Positions 45,529 through 54,861 are shown, counted from the first letter of the stretch. The stretch is DNA of 64,000 bases from REEB95 sp963785735 (GCA_963785735.1 CAWAWJ010000001.1:496001-560000); one strand, 5' to 3'. The notes: generated by a model from the sequence alone, not told the origin. Numbers and translations are program-made.

Positions 45529-46947
45529 ATGAGAGTATGGCTGCGCCTGGCGCTCGACGCCTTCATCCTATCGACGCCCGCTTTCGTGCTGCTGGCGGGG
45601 CTGGGCTATCTCGGCCTGGTCGCGCCGCGTTATGCCTGGCTCGACGCGGCGCTCGTCTATCTCGCGGTGGCGGTGCTGCTCCACCCGCTGATCGCGGGGC
45701 TCTCCGCGCTCGGCAACGCGCTCGACGCCATGGCGGCGGACGAGACCGAGGTGCCCGAGGTCGGCAGCCGCCACGGCCAGGTGCGGGCCTTGTGGCTGGC
45801 GCTCGGCCGCTGGGCGCGCGCCTCCAAGGCGGCGTTGCGCGGGCGCGAGGCCGAGCTTGTCGCGTCGCGCTCGGTGGTGGCGGCGCTGCCCGAGCCGCTC
45901 TTGCTCCTGGACCGGGGCCGCCGCGTGGTGCGCGCCAACGCCGCGGCGAACGCGCTTCTGGGCGAGCGCATCGAGGGCCGCGATCTGGCGGGGGCCTTGC
46001 GCCACCCGGCGGTGCTGGCGGCCGCCGACCAGGTGTTGAAGGGCGAAAGCGCCAAGGTGGTCGAGTTCGAGCTGACGAGCCCGGTCGAGCGGCATCTCTC
46101 CGCGCATTTCGCGAGGCTTTCGCCCGAGGCCGAGGGCGCCTCGGCGGTGCTGGTATTGCACGACCTGACCCAGATGAAGCGCGCCGAGCGGCTGCGCGCC
46201 GATTTCGTCGCCAATGCCAGCCACGAATTGCGCACGCCTTTGGCGACGCTGGTCGGGTTCATCGAGACCCTGCGCGGGCCCGCGCGCGAGGACGAGGGGG
46301 CGCGCGAGAAGTTCCTTTCCATCATGGCGGAACAGGGCGGGCGGATGACCAGGCTGGTCGAGGATTTGCTGTCGCTCTCGCGCATCGAGATGAACGAGCA
46401 CAGCCCGCCGACCGAGACGGTCGCGGTCGCGGCCTTGCTCAAGAGCGCGGCGGAGCCCTTGGAGCCGCGCGCCAAGGCGCGGGGCATGCGCATCACCATC
46501 GACGCGAGCCCCGGCTTGCCGCCCGTGGCGGGCGACAGCGACGAGTTGATCCAGGTGTTCCAGAACCTGCTCGACAACGCGATCAAATACGGCGCCGAAG
46601 GCACGCCCATCGAAGTGGTGGCGCGGCCCTCGAACCGCATTTTGACCGGGACGCGGCCGGGCGAAAGGCAGCCGGCGGTGGCGGTGGCGGTGAGGGACCA
46701 CGGGCAGGGCATCACGCGCGATCATCTGCCGCGGCTGACCGAGCGTTTCTACCGCGTCGACGCGGCGCGTTCGCGCGCGCTGGGCGGAACCGGCCTCGGC
46801 TTGGCCATCGTCAAGCACATCATCAGCCACCACCGCGGCTCCTTCGAGATCGAGAGCGAGCCCGGCCAGGGCTCGGTTTTCACGGTGCATTTGCCGGCGG
46901 CGCCGCTCCCTTCGCCCGTGCCGATACCGGCTAAAACCGGGGCTTGA
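45529..46947 (+). CDS. phoR: Phosphate regulon sensor histidine kinase PhoR
   Basis: 472 residues, ATG with GGAG upstream. Two N-terminal membrane helices, a PAS domain (about 110-215: SVVAALPEPLLLLDRGRRVVRANAAA), the dimerisation helix with His232 in NASHELRTPLATLVGFIETLRGPA and the ATPase domain (LLDNAIKYG, DHGQGI, GGTGLGLAIVKHIISHHRG). This is PhoR architecture, and linkage to pst-phoU-phoB confirms it. It phosphorylates PhoB under phosphate limitation, with PhoU and PstSCAB as input. Unusually, it heads the cluster. Confidence 0.93.
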   Translation: MRVWLRLALDAFILSTPAFVLLAGLGYLGLVAPRYAWLDAALVYLAVAVLLHPLIAGLSALGNALDAMAADETEVPEVGSRHGQVRALWLALGRWARASKAALRGREAELVASRSVVAALPEPLLLLDRGRRVVRANAAANALLGERIEGRDLAGALRHPAVLAAADQVLKGESAKVVEFELTSPVERHLSAHFARLSPEAEGASAVLVLHDLTQMKRAERLRADFVANASHELRTPLATLVGFIETLRGPAREDEGAREKFLSIMAEQGGRMTRLVEDLLSLSRIEMNEHSPPTETVAVAALLKSAAEPLEPRAKARGMRITIDASPGLPPVAGDSDELIQVFQNLLDNAIKYGAEGTPIEVVARPSNRILTGTRPGERQPAVAVAVRDHGQGITRDHLPRLTERFYRVDAARSRALGGTGLGLAIVKHIISHHRGSFEIESEPGQGSVFTVHLPAAPLPSPVPIPAKTGA

Positions 46948-46961
46948 GGTCGAGTCGGGCG

Positions 46962-46979
46962 CTGTCATAAAACGGCAAT
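46962..46979 (+). promoter_or_regulatory. Pho box before pstC
   Basis: CTGTCAT, four A bases, then CGGCAAT: two 7-bp half sites in 11-bp phase, close to the PhoB consensus (CTGTCAT-N4-CTGTCAT). A possible -10 element TAGACT lies at 47011-47016. It implies PhoB-dependent expression of pstCAB-phoU-phoB from inside the cluster. Confidence 0.65.
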
Positions 46980-47053
46980 GAAACTCGCGTAGTGCTCTTT
47001 TGGCGGTGATTAGACTCGAATCCCGCAAGGTTCGGCTTTCAAGGGGATAAGGC

Positions 47054-48043
47054 GTGGAGGCGCGCCCGCAAGGCCCGGCTGGAGTTATCGCCATTGCCGG
47101 ACTGGCGCGCGCCATGCGCCGCCAGCGTCTGGGCGATACGTTGTTCCGCGCCGTCACGCGGGGCTTCGCCTTGGGCGTGCTGCTGCTGCTGGGCGCGATC
47201 ATCGCCTCTCTGGTGTCGGGGTCGATCCCGGCCTTCCGCGAATTCGGTTTGTCGTTCCTGATCAGCACGGCCTGGAACCCGGTCAAGGAAAATTTCGGCG
47301 CGTTGCCGGCGATTTACGGCACGCTCGTCACATCGATTCTCGCCATGATGCTGGCGGTGCCGCTCGCCTTCGGCATCGCGGTATTCCTGACCGAGCTGTG
47401 CCCGCCCGTGTTGCGCCGGCCGATCGGCACCTTGATCGAGCTCCTGGCCGCGATCCCGAGCATCATCTACGGCATCTGGGGGCTCTTCGTGCTGGCGCCG
47501 GTGCTGCAATCGGTGGTGCAGCCCGCGCTCATCGGAAGCCTCGGGGAGATTCCGCTCCTCGGCATACTTTTCGCCGGGCCGCCCTTGGGGCTGGGCATAT
47601 TGACCGCGAGCATCATCCTGGCGGTGATGGTGCTGCCCTTCATCGCCTCGGTCAGCCGGGACGTGTTCCTGACCGTGCCGCCGTTGTTGCGCGAAAGCGC
47701 CTATGGCATGGGCGCGACGACATCCGAGGTCATCCGGGACATCATCATCCCCCATTCGCGGGCGGGCATCGTCGGCGGCGTCATGCTCGGCCTCGGGCGC
47801 GCGCTCGGCGAGACCATGGCGGTCACCTTCGTCATCGGCAACGCGCACCACATCAAGGCCTCGCTGTTGGCGCCCGGCACCACCATTTCGGCGACCTTGG
47901 CCAATGAATTCACCGAGGCGGTGAGCACGCTCTATACCTCCTCGCTGATCGCGCTCGGGCTCATCCTGTTCGTCATCACCCTCATCGTACTGGCCATGGC
48001 GAATTACATGCTGTGGCGCATGGGTTCGCGGGAGGAGGCATGA
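47054..48043 (+). CDS. pstC: Phosphate ABC transporter permease PstC
   Basis: 329 residues, GTG start with a GGGGATAAGG site. Six membrane helices; ABC permease loop EAA-like (SAYGMGATTSEVIRDIIIPHSRAGIVGGVMLGLGRALGETMAVTFVIGN) is the PstC signature. It forms the channel with PstA. Unlike most pst operons, no pstS gene precedes it; the upstream 106 bp contain only the Pho box. The stop overlaps the pstA ATG by 4 bp. Confidence 0.94.
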   Translation: MEARPQGPAGVIAIAGLARAMRRQRLGDTLFRAVTRGFALGVLLLLGAIIASLVSGSIPAFREFGLSFLISTAWNPVKENFGALPAIYGTLVTSILAMMLAVPLAFGIAVFLTELCPPVLRRPIGTLIELLAAIPSIIYGIWGLFVLAPVLQSVVQPALIGSLGEIPLLGILFAGPPLGLGILTASIILAVMVLPFIASVSRDVFLTVPPLLRESAYGMGATTSEVIRDIIIPHSRAGIVGGVMLGLGRALGETMAVTFVIGNAHHIKASLLAPGTTISATLANEFTEAVSTLYTSSLIALGLILFVITLIVLAMANYMLWRMGSREEA

Positions 48044-48897
48044 GCAGCGCCAATCTTCTCCTCTACGGCCGCCGCCGCGCCGTCAATTACATCGTCCTGG
48101 CGTTGTCCTATGCCGCGACCGTGGCCGGGCTTCTGATGTTGTTCCTCATCATGTGGTCGCTCTTGAGGAACGGCCTTCCCGCTTTCGGGATCGATTTCTT
48201 CACCCAGAGCACGCCGCCGCCGAACGGCGAAGGCGGGTTGCTGAACGCCATCTATGGCAGCCTGGTCATGACCGTGGTGGGAACGGCCATCGGCACGCCG
48301 GTCGGAATCTTGTGCGGCACCTTCCTCGCCGAATTCAGCCGTTCGAGCCGGCTCGCCATGGCGGTGCGCTTCATCAACGACATTCTCCTCTCCGCGCCGT
48401 CGATCGTCATCGGCTTGTTCGTCTACGTGGTCATGGTGGTGCCGATGGGCCATTTCTCGGGCTGGGCCGGATCGGTGGCGCTCGCCATCCTGGTCGTGCC
48501 GGTGGTGGTGCGCACCAGCGAGAACATGCTGTCGCTGGTGCCGTCGGGCCTGCGCGAAGCGGCCTTCGCGCTGGGCGCGCCGCAATGGAAAGTGGTGGTC
48601 ATGGTGGTCTACCGCGCGGCGATGCAAGGCATGCTGACGGGCGTTCTCCTGGCGGTGGCGCGCATCGCCGGCGAGACCGCGCCGCTCTTGTTCACGGCGT
48701 TCAACAACCAGTTCTGGAGCGCCAACATGGACGGCCCCATGGGCAATTTGCCCTATGTGATCTTCCAGTTCGCGCTGTCGCCTTATGCCGGCTGGCAGCA
48801 GCTGGCCTGGGGGGGCGCCTTGCTCATCACGCTCGCCATCTTGACGCTCAACATCTTCGCGCGTCTCCTCGCCAATTGGAGCAGTTTTGGAAAATGA
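48040..48897 (+). CDS. pstA: Phosphate ABC transporter permease PstA
   Basis: 285 residues, ATG with GGAGG upstream and a 4-bp overlap with pstC. Six membrane helices; the permease loop (REAAFALGAPQWKVVVMVVYRAAMQGMLTGVLLAVARIAGETAPLLFTAF) ends with the ETAPLLFTA motif characteristic of PstA. It pairs with PstC in the membrane. The stop overlaps pstB by 4 bp. Confidence 0.95.
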   Translation: MSSANLLLYGRRRAVNYIVLALSYAATVAGLLMLFLIMWSLLRNGLPAFGIDFFTQSTPPPNGEGGLLNAIYGSLVMTVVGTAIGTPVGILCGTFLAEFSRSSRLAMAVRFINDILLSAPSIVIGLFVYVVMVVPMGHFSGWAGSVALAILVVPVVVRTSENMLSLVPSGLREAAFALGAPQWKVVVMVVYRAAMQGMLTGVLLAVARIAGETAPLLFTAFNNQFWSANMDGPMGNLPYVIFQFALSPYAGWQQLAWGGALLITLAILTLNIFARLLANWSSFGK

Positions 48898-49757
48898 CCT
48901 TTGAAATAACCCCCATGGAAACCCCCTCCCGCCCCCGCCCCCATCTCATCAACATGCCCGCGCCCAACCGCGAGAACGGCCCGGCGCCCGGTCAGGAGAC
49001 GGCCGCGGCCAAGGCCGAGATCAAGGATCTGCGGTTCTATTACCGCGACTACGAGGCCTTGAAGGGCATCAATCTGGCGCTCCACGACAAGCGCGTGACC
49101 GCCTTCATCGGCCCGTCGGGTTGCGGCAAATCGACCTTGCTGCGCATCTTGAACCGCATCTACCAGCTCTATCCCGACCAGCGCGCCACCGGCCAGGTGC
49201 TGGTCGACGGCCAGGACATTCTCGACCCCAAGCAGGATCTGAACCTGCTCCGGGCGCGCATCGGCATGGTGTTCCAGAAGCCGACGCCGTTTCCGATGTC
49301 GATCTACGACAACATCGCCTTCGGCATCAGGCTTTACCAGCGCCTCGGGCCGCGCCAGCTCGACGAGCGCGTCGAGGAGGCGTTGCGGCGCGCGGCGTTG
49401 TGGGACGAGGTCAAGGACAAGCTGCGGGAATCCGGCCTCTCGCTTTCGGGCGGGCAGCAGCAGCGGCTCTGCATCGCCCGCGCCATCGCGGTCAAGCCCG
49501 AGATCCTGCTTTTGGACGAACCGGCCTCGGCGCTCGACCCGATCTCGACCCAGCGCATCGAGGAATTGATCTCGGAATTGAAATCCGACTATTGCATCGC
49601 CATCGTCACGCACAATATGCAACAGGCGGCCCGGAGCTCGGACTACACGGCGTTCATGTATTTGGGGCAATTGGTCGAGTTCGACACGACCGAGACGATA
49701 TTCACCCATCCCAGGGAACGCCAGACCGAGGATTACATCACCGGCCGGTTCGGCTGA
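48894..49757 (+). CDS. pstB: Phosphate ABC transporter ATP-binding protein PstB
   Basis: 287 residues. A disordered N-terminus of about 40 residues precedes the ABC domain: Walker A GPSGCGKST, Q-loop VFQKPTPFPMSIYDNIAFG, signature LSGGQQQRLCIARAIAV, Walker B ILLLDEPASALDP and the H-loop VTHNMQQAAR. It powers phosphate import and, with PhoU, communicates with PhoR. Overlaps pstA by 4 bp; phoU follows 14 bp later. Confidence 0.96.
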   Translation: MTFEITPMETPSRPRPHLINMPAPNRENGPAPGQETAAAKAEIKDLRFYYRDYEALKGINLALHDKRVTAFIGPSGCGKSTLLRILNRIYQLYPDQRATGQVLVDGQDILDPKQDLNLLRARIGMVFQKPTPFPMSIYDNIAFGIRLYQRLGPRQLDERVEEALRRAALWDEVKDKLRESGLSLSGGQQQRLCIARAIAVKPEILLLDEPASALDPISTQRIEELISELKSDYCIAIVTHNMQQAARSSDYTAFMYLGQLVEFDTTETIFTHPRERQTEDYITGRFG

Positions 49758-49771
49758 AGGAGCGCGATCGC

Positions 49772-50512
49772 ATGGTCTCCGAACACATCATCAAGAGCTA
49801 CGATCAGGAGCTGCAGCGGCTCGACAACATCATCGCCGAGATGGGCGGATTGGCCGAAAGCCAGCTCGCGGCGGCGATCGAGGCGGTGGCGAAGCGCGAC
49901 AGCGAGCTGGCCGCGCGCGTGGTGAAGGGCGACAGCCGGGTCGACGAGCTGGAGCGCGAGGTGGAAAGCCTGGTGGTGCGGCTCCTGGCGCTCCGCCAGC
50001 CGATGGCGCGCGATCTGCGCCAGATCATCGCCGGATTGAAGATCTCCTCCGATCTCGAGCGCATCGCCGATTACGCCTCGAACGTGGCCAAACGCGCGAT
50101 CGCGCTCAACCAGACGCCGCCGGTGAGGCCGGTCTCCGGCATTCCGCGCATGGGGCGGCTGGGGAGCGCCATGATCAAGGACGTCTTGGACGCCTTCGTC
50201 GAGCGCGACGCCGAAAAGGCGCTCGCGGTGTGGCTCCGGGACGAGGAGATGGACGATCTCTATACGAGCCTCTTCCGCGAGCTGTTGACCTACATGATCG
50301 AGGATCCGCGCAACATCACGTCTTGCGCGCATCTCCTGTTCATGGCCAAGAACCTGGAGCGCATCGGCGACCACGCCACCAACATCGCCGAGACGCTTTA
50401 TTTCCTGGTGCACGGGACGCCCTTGGCGCAGGTTCGCCCCAAGCGCGACCGCACCAGCCTGGCGCTCGCGCCCGACGCCATGCTCGAGGAACCCGACGGA
50501 GACGAAGCCTGA
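49772..50512 (+). CDS. phoU: Phosphate signalling protein PhoU
   Basis: 246 residues forming two repeats of a three-helix bundle: SYDQELQRLDNIIAEMGGLAESQLAAAIEAV, then the metal-binding ERIADYASNVAKRA, and again MIKDVLDAFVERDAEKA and ERIGDHATNIAETLYFLVHG. PhoU links the transport state of PstB to PhoR and prevents uncontrolled phosphate uptake. Ends with TGATG, sharing one base with phoB. Confidence 0.95.
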   Translation: MVSEHIIKSYDQELQRLDNIIAEMGGLAESQLAAAIEAVAKRDSELAARVVKGDSRVDELEREVESLVVRLLALRQPMARDLRQIIAGLKISSDLERIADYASNVAKRAIALNQTPPVRPVSGIPRMGRLGSAMIKDVLDAFVERDAEKALAVWLRDEEMDDLYTSLFRELLTYMIEDPRNITSCAHLLFMAKNLERIGDHATNIAETLYFLVHGTPLAQVRPKRDRTSLALAPDAMLEEPDGDEA

Positions 50513-51204
50513 TGCGCCCATCGGTTCTGGTCGTCGAGGACGAGACGGCGCTCCTGACGCTGCTGCGCTACAACCTCGAGAAGGAAGGCTTCGCCGTGAG
50601 CTCGGCGCATGACGGCGAGGAAGCGCTGTTGCAGCTGAAAGAGGCGAAGCCCGACGCCGTGCTGCTCGATTGGATGCTGCCGCGGGTTTCGGGCATCGAG
50701 GTGTGCCGCCAGATCAGGCGCACCCCCGCCTGGAAGGATTTGCCGGTCATCATGCTGACCGCGCGCGGCGAGGAAGGCGACCGGGTGCGCGGGCTCGACA
50801 GCGGCGCCGACGATTACGTGGTGAAGCCCTTCAGCCCGAACGAGCTGATCGCGCGGCTGCGCGCGGTGATCCGCCGCGCACGCCCCGCCGCGGCCGAGGA
50901 GATTTTGCGCTTCTCCGATATTTCGCTCGATTTGTCCGCGCACCGGGTCGCGCGCGCCGGCAAGCCGGTGCATCTGGGGCCGACCGAGTTCCGCCTGTTG
51001 CGTTTCCTGATGGAGCGGCCGGGCCGCGTGTTCTCGCGCGAGCAATTGCTCGACGCGGTCTGGGGCCGCGACGCCGAGGTGGAATTGCGCACGGTCGACG
51101 TCCATATCCGGCGCTTGCGCAAGGCCTTGAACGGGGCGGGCCGCCCCGATCTGGTGCGCACCGTGCGCGCCGCGGGCTATTCGCTCGACGCGGGTTCGGC
51201 TTAA
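50512..51204 (+). CDS. phoB: Phosphate regulon response regulator PhoB
   Basis: 230 residues. Receiver domain with Asp53 (LLDWMLP) and Lys in VVKPFSP; OmpR-type winged helix with LGPTEFRLLRFLMERPGRVFSREQLLDAVWG and VDVHIRRLRKAL, typical of PhoB. Binds Pho boxes such as the site at 46962. The phoU-phoB order matches rhizobial and rhodospirillal pho clusters. phoR is 3.6 kb upstream, at the other end of the block. Confidence 0.95.
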   Translation: MRPSVLVVEDETALLTLLRYNLEKEGFAVSSAHDGEEALLQLKEAKPDAVLLDWMLPRVSGIEVCRQIRRTPAWKDLPVIMLTARGEEGDRVRGLDSGADDYVVKPFSPNELIARLRAVIRRARPAAAEEILRFSDISLDLSAHRVARAGKPVHLGPTEFRLLRFLMERPGRVFSREQLLDAVWGRDAEVELRTVDVHIRRLRKALNGAGRPDLVRTVRAAGYSLDAGSA

Positions 51205-51307
51205 GACCGCCGCCGGCCACGGCCAGGTCCGTGCCGCGGTTGCGCCGGCCCCGGTCACAGGGCAAGCTCCCGGCCCAGCTTCCGCCCCACCAGGAGCAGA
51301 GCACAGC

Positions 51308-52135
51308 ATGGACGCGGCCCCTTTGCCCGTCAGGATTCCGGTCGCGACGGTGACGGTCGCCGCCTACCGGTTCGTCTTCACCCGGCTCGGGCCCTTCCTC
51401 GAACTCGCCTGGCTGCCGCTCTTGCTGCTGCTGGCGGTGGCGATCATGCCGGTCTGGTTGCCTTTCTTGGCGGCACAAGGCGACGACAGCGCCGTGCTCC
51501 GTTTGCTGCCGGATGTGGCCCAGCTGGTGGCGGGAGGCCTCTGCCTCACCGCCTTCGCCGTGCGCTGGCACCAGATGGCGCTGTTCCCGGCCGGCGCCGA
51601 AGCCGGGGCGCGGTCCTGGTTCCGGCCTTGGCTCAGATTCCTGGCCTATACCCTCGCCTTCTATCTCGTGAACCTCGCCATGCTCGGCGTGGTGTTGCTG
51701 CTCTCGGGCGGCGGGGATTTGAGTCAGCTCGATCAAGTTTTGGTGGTCGGATTCGCGGCGGCGATCGCCTTGCCGGTGTGGCTCGGCATGGCGCGGCTCT
51801 CGCTCATCTTCCCGGCCGCGGCCTATGGCCAGCCCTTGGGGCCGGGCGCGGCGTGGAGCGCGATGCGCGGCAACACCTGGCGCCTGATCGCGTGCGGCGC
51901 GCTCGCGGGATTGCCGCTGGTCTTGTCCGTGGTGATCGTTCTGGGCGCGGTGTTTTCGGCGCTCGACATGCCGTGGGGCGATCTGCAATCCGACAACCCC
52001 GCGCTCGTGCCGCCCATGGGCCTGTTCCTGCTCGCGGGCGTGATCGACACCGTCGTCAATTTCCTGATCGTCGCCTTGGGCGCCTCGATCCTGGCCGATT
52101 GCTACCGGCGTCTCGTGCTGGCGCGAGAAAGCTGA
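51308..52135 (+). CDS. Hypothetical membrane protein with about six helices
   Basis: 275 residues, ATG with AGGAG 10 bp upstream. Hydrophobic segments at about 20-45, 60-80, 107-130, 140-165, 195-220 and 240-265. A short motif WSAMRGNTWRLIACGALAGLPL sits in the fourth loop. It resembles generic uncharacterised alphaproteobacterial membrane proteins. It is 103 bp downstream of phoB and could be read from it, but no Pho link is evident. Confidence 0.65.
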   Translation: MDAAPLPVRIPVATVTVAAYRFVFTRLGPFLELAWLPLLLLLAVAIMPVWLPFLAAQGDDSAVLRLLPDVAQLVAGGLCLTAFAVRWHQMALFPAGAEAGARSWFRPWLRFLAYTLAFYLVNLAMLGVVLLLSGGGDLSQLDQVLVVGFAAAIALPVWLGMARLSLIFPAAAYGQPLGPGAAWSAMRGNTWRLIACGALAGLPLVLSVVIVLGAVFSALDMPWGDLQSDNPALVPPMGLFLLAGVIDTVVNFLIVALGASILADCYRRLVLARES

Positions 52136-52192
52136 AGGCCAGGCCCAAGCGCGCTTCCGGGGCGGCGCCGCGCCAAACCGCGATTGGCCCCT

Positions 52193-52265
52193 ATTTGTGC
52201 AATGCAACTAAAAATTCATTAATCATATTAATCTATTGAATGTAATATATTGCAGTGCAATATAT
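52193..52265 (+). promoter_or_regulatory. AT-rich control region with a perfect palindrome
   Basis: Within GC-rich surroundings this stretch is strongly A/T-rich. At 52245-52265 an inverted repeat has 10-bp arms (ATATATTGCA and its complement) around a central G, and a related site with two TGCA steps occurs at 52198-52206. The core TTGCA-G-TGCAA resembles operators of PhaR-like regulators described in PHB-producing alphaproteobacteria, but that assignment is inference. It probably controls the thioesterase gene downstream. Confidence 0.6.
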
Positions 52266-52323
52266 GATGTCGATCGTATCTAGGGTGTGAAACGCCACCG
52301 GTCGGGCAATGGAGAGTGACCGT

Positions 52324-52749
52324 ATGTGGCCTTATACCGTTCAAGAAGCCGATGAATTGGCCGGCCCGCGCGGCGAATTGGCCGCGCGCACCGTCGCCAT
52401 GCCGGCCGACACCAATCCCAATGGCGAGATTTTCGGCGGCTGGATCATGGCGATGATGGATACCGCCGGCATGATGACCGCGACCCGGCATGCGCAGGGC
52501 CGCGTCACCACCGTCGCCGTCACCGACATGGTTTTCCTCTGCCCGGTCAGGGTGGGCGACGTGGTGTGCTGCTACACCGACCTGATGCGCATCGGCAAGA
52601 CCTCGGCCAGTTTTCGTATCGAGGTCTGGGTGCTGCGCGCCGGGCAAGGCGCGCGCGTCAAGGTCACCGAGGCCCAATTCACCTTCGTCGCGTTGGACGG
52701 CGACGGCCGCCCGCGCCTGTTTCAGGGCGAGACCGTCCGCGCCGCTTGA
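52324..52749 (+). CDS. Hot-dog acyl-CoA thioesterase (YciA-like)
   Basis: 141 residues from the ATG at 52324, which has GGAGAG 7 bp upstream; the frame allows an ATG five codons earlier. Motif TNPNGEIFGGWIMAMMDTAGMMTATRHA is the active-site segment of the YciA/BFIT hot-dog family, with the catalytic Asp, followed by VAVTDMVFLCPVRVGDVVCCY. These hexameric enzymes hydrolyse acyl-CoA and may help adjust CoA pools or membrane fatty acids. The upstream palindrome is unusual for such a gene. Confidence 0.9.
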   Translation: MWPYTVQEADELAGPRGELAARTVAMPADTNPNGEIFGGWIMAMMDTAGMMTATRHAQGRVTTVAVTDMVFLCPVRVGDVVCCYTDLMRIGKTSASFRIEVWVLRAGQGARVKVTEAQFTFVALDGDGRPRLFQGETVRAA

Positions 52750-52791
52750 TTGGCCGCGCGGCCGCCGCGCCCACCAAAATCCGGCGCGGCT

Positions 52792-54861
52792 TTAGGGCTG
52801 CGCGCCGGGCGGGCGGTGCGAGGGATCGGGCGGCCCGAAGATCGAATTGATGACGCCTTGCAGGACGCCCGGGGAAGAGCCGCCGGCTGGCGGCGGCGAC
52901 GCGGCCGGAGGGGGCGCGCCGGTACCGGGCGGCGGCAATAACGACAGCGGCGGCGGCGCCGGGGACGGCGAAGGCGGCGGAGGCGGCGATGGCGGCGCAT
53001 AGACCATGGATGCCCCGGGCAGGAGCAGCGGCTTGACCGGCATGGTCTGCACCGCCGCCGCCATGAAATTATGCCAGGTGCGCGCCGGCAGCATGCCGCC
53101 GGTCACGTGTTTCATCGGCGTGTTGTCGTCATTGCCGAACCACACCCCGGCCACCAGATCGGCGGTATAGCCCACGAACAAGGCGTCGCGGAAATCCTGG
53201 GTCGTGCCGGTCTTGCCCGCCGCCGGACGGCCGATATTGGCCGCGCGGCCGGTGCCGTACTCGACCACCCCGCTCAGAAGCTGGTTCATGGTGGCGGCGA
53301 CGGCGGGGCTGATGACCTGCGGCGCGCCCGAGCCTTCGCGGTGGTAGAGCACGCCGCCATGGGCGTCGCGGATTTCGATGATGCCGTGCGGCCAAGCGGC
53401 GGTGCCGCCCGACGCGAAGGCCGCATAGGCCGCGGTCATTTCCATGAGCGTGACCGAGCCGGTGCCGAGCGCGAGGCTCGCGTCGCGCGGCAAATCCGAG
53501 GTGATGCCGAGGCGTTGCGCCGCGGCGATCACGTTGTCGATCCCGGCTTGCGCCAGCACCTGCACCGCCACCGTGTTGATCGAATAGGCCACCGCGTCGG
53601 AGACCGTCACGTCGCCTCTATAGGTGTTTTCGTAATTACGCGGCGTGTAATCGCCGATCGTGACCGGCGCGTCGTTGAACACGTCGGTTGGCCGCAAGCC
53701 GCGCTCCAGGGCCGCGAGATAGACGAAGGGCTTGAAGCTCGACCCCGGCTGGCGCTGCGCCTGGGTCGCGCGGTTGAACTGACTGTCGCCGTAGCTGCGC
53801 CCGCCGACCATGGCCCGGATCGCGCCGTCGGTCGAGAGCGCGATCAGCGCGCCTTGGCTGACGTTGTATTTCTTGCCGTCTTCGTCGAGCGTCGCATCGA
53901 CCGCCTTTTCCGCGAGCGTCTGCATGCGGGGGTCGAGGGTGGTGGTGATGACCACGTCGCGGCCGTTGATGTCGGCGAAGCCCGAGACCTGCTCCGCCAC
54001 CCAATCGGCGAAATAGCGGCTGCCGGGGCGCGCCTTGGCGGTGAAGGCGAGCTGGGTCTTCTGTTGCGAGGCCGCGCGCGCCTGGGCCGGGGTGATGTAG
54101 CCTTCCTCCACCATGTTGGCGAGCACCTGGTCCGCGCGCTCGGCCGCGCGCCCGCGGTCGTTGGCCGGGCTGAAGCGCGTCGGCGCCTTCAGCAGGCCGG
54201 CGATCACCGCCGCCTCGTAGAGCGACAAATCCTTGGCCGATTTGTCGAAATAGCGCTGCGCCGCGGCGTCGACGCCGTAGGTGCCGGCGCCAAGATAGAC
54301 CCGGTTCAAATAGAGCTCGAGGATCTGGTTCTTGGTGAATTTGTGCTCGAGCCACAAGGCCAGCATGGTCTCGCGAATCTTGCGCGGCACGGTGCGTTCG
54401 GGCGTCAAGAACAGGTTCTTGGCGAGCTGCTGGGTGATGGTGCTGCCGCCCTGGACGACGTGGCCCGCGCGCAGATTGGCGAAGAGCGCGCGCAACAGGC
54501 CCAGCGGATCGACGCCGAAATGGTGATAGAAGCGGCGATCCTCGGTGGCGATCACCGCCTGGGGCACGTAGCGCGGCAAGTCCTTCAAATGCACCGGTTC
54601 GCCGAAAAGATCGCCGAATGTCGCTATGAGCGTGCCGTCTTGCGTCACCATGGTGACCGACGGGCGGCGTTCCGAGGCGGCGAGATCGCCGGTCGGCGGC
54701 AAGGTGAGCGCGAAATAGGCGAGCACGGCGGCGATCAGCAGGAAGGCCCAGAGCCCGGCGAAGAGCCAGTGACGGACCGAAATCCCGAGCGGTCCCCGGC
54801 CACGCGGCCCGGACCCGTCCCGCCTGTCGCCGCTTCGATTGTCCTTGGCCGGTCGCGCCAT
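52792..54861 (-). CDS. Penicillin-binding protein 1A family (class A)
   Basis: 689 residues, ATG at 54861. A basic cytoplasmic tail and one membrane anchor (about 30-52) precede the glycosyltransferase domain with the catalytic Glu in ATEDRRFYHHFGVD and GGSTITQQLAKNLFL. The transpeptidase domain has SxxK (SSFK in GSSFKPF), SxN (SINTV) and KTG (AAGKTGTTQ). A proline/serine/alanine-rich C-terminal tail of about 70 residues is unusual in length. It makes and crosslinks peptidoglycan. The LpoA-like activator lies at 29 kb. The gene is convergent with the thioesterase. Confidence 0.94.
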   Translation of the reverse strand: MARPAKDNRSGDRRDGSGPRGRGPLGISVRHWLFAGLWAFLLIAAVLAYFALTLPPTGDLAASERRPSVTMVTQDGTLIATFGDLFGEPVHLKDLPRYVPQAVIATEDRRFYHHFGVDPLGLLRALFANLRAGHVVQGGSTITQQLAKNLFLTPERTVPRKIRETMLALWLEHKFTKNQILELYLNRVYLGAGTYGVDAAAQRYFDKSAKDLSLYEAAVIAGLLKAPTRFSPANDRGRAAERADQVLANMVEEGYITPAQARAASQQKTQLAFTAKARPGSRYFADWVAEQVSGFADINGRDVVITTTLDPRMQTLAEKAVDATLDEDGKKYNVSQGALIALSTDGAIRAMVGGRSYGDSQFNRATQAQRQPGSSFKPFVYLAALERGLRPTDVFNDAPVTIGDYTPRNYENTYRGDVTVSDAVAYSINTVAVQVLAQAGIDNVIAAAQRLGITSDLPRDASLALGTGSVTLMEMTAAYAAFASGGTAAWPHGIIEIRDAHGGVLYHREGSGAPQVISPAVAATMNQLLSGVVEYGTGRAANIGRPAAGKTGTTQDFRDALFVGYTADLVAGVWFGNDDNTPMKHVTGGMLPARTWHNFMAAAVQTMPVKPLLLPGASMVYAPPSPPPPPSPSPAPPPLSLLPPPGTGAPPPAASPPPAGGSSPGVLQGVINSIFGPPDPSHRPPGAQP

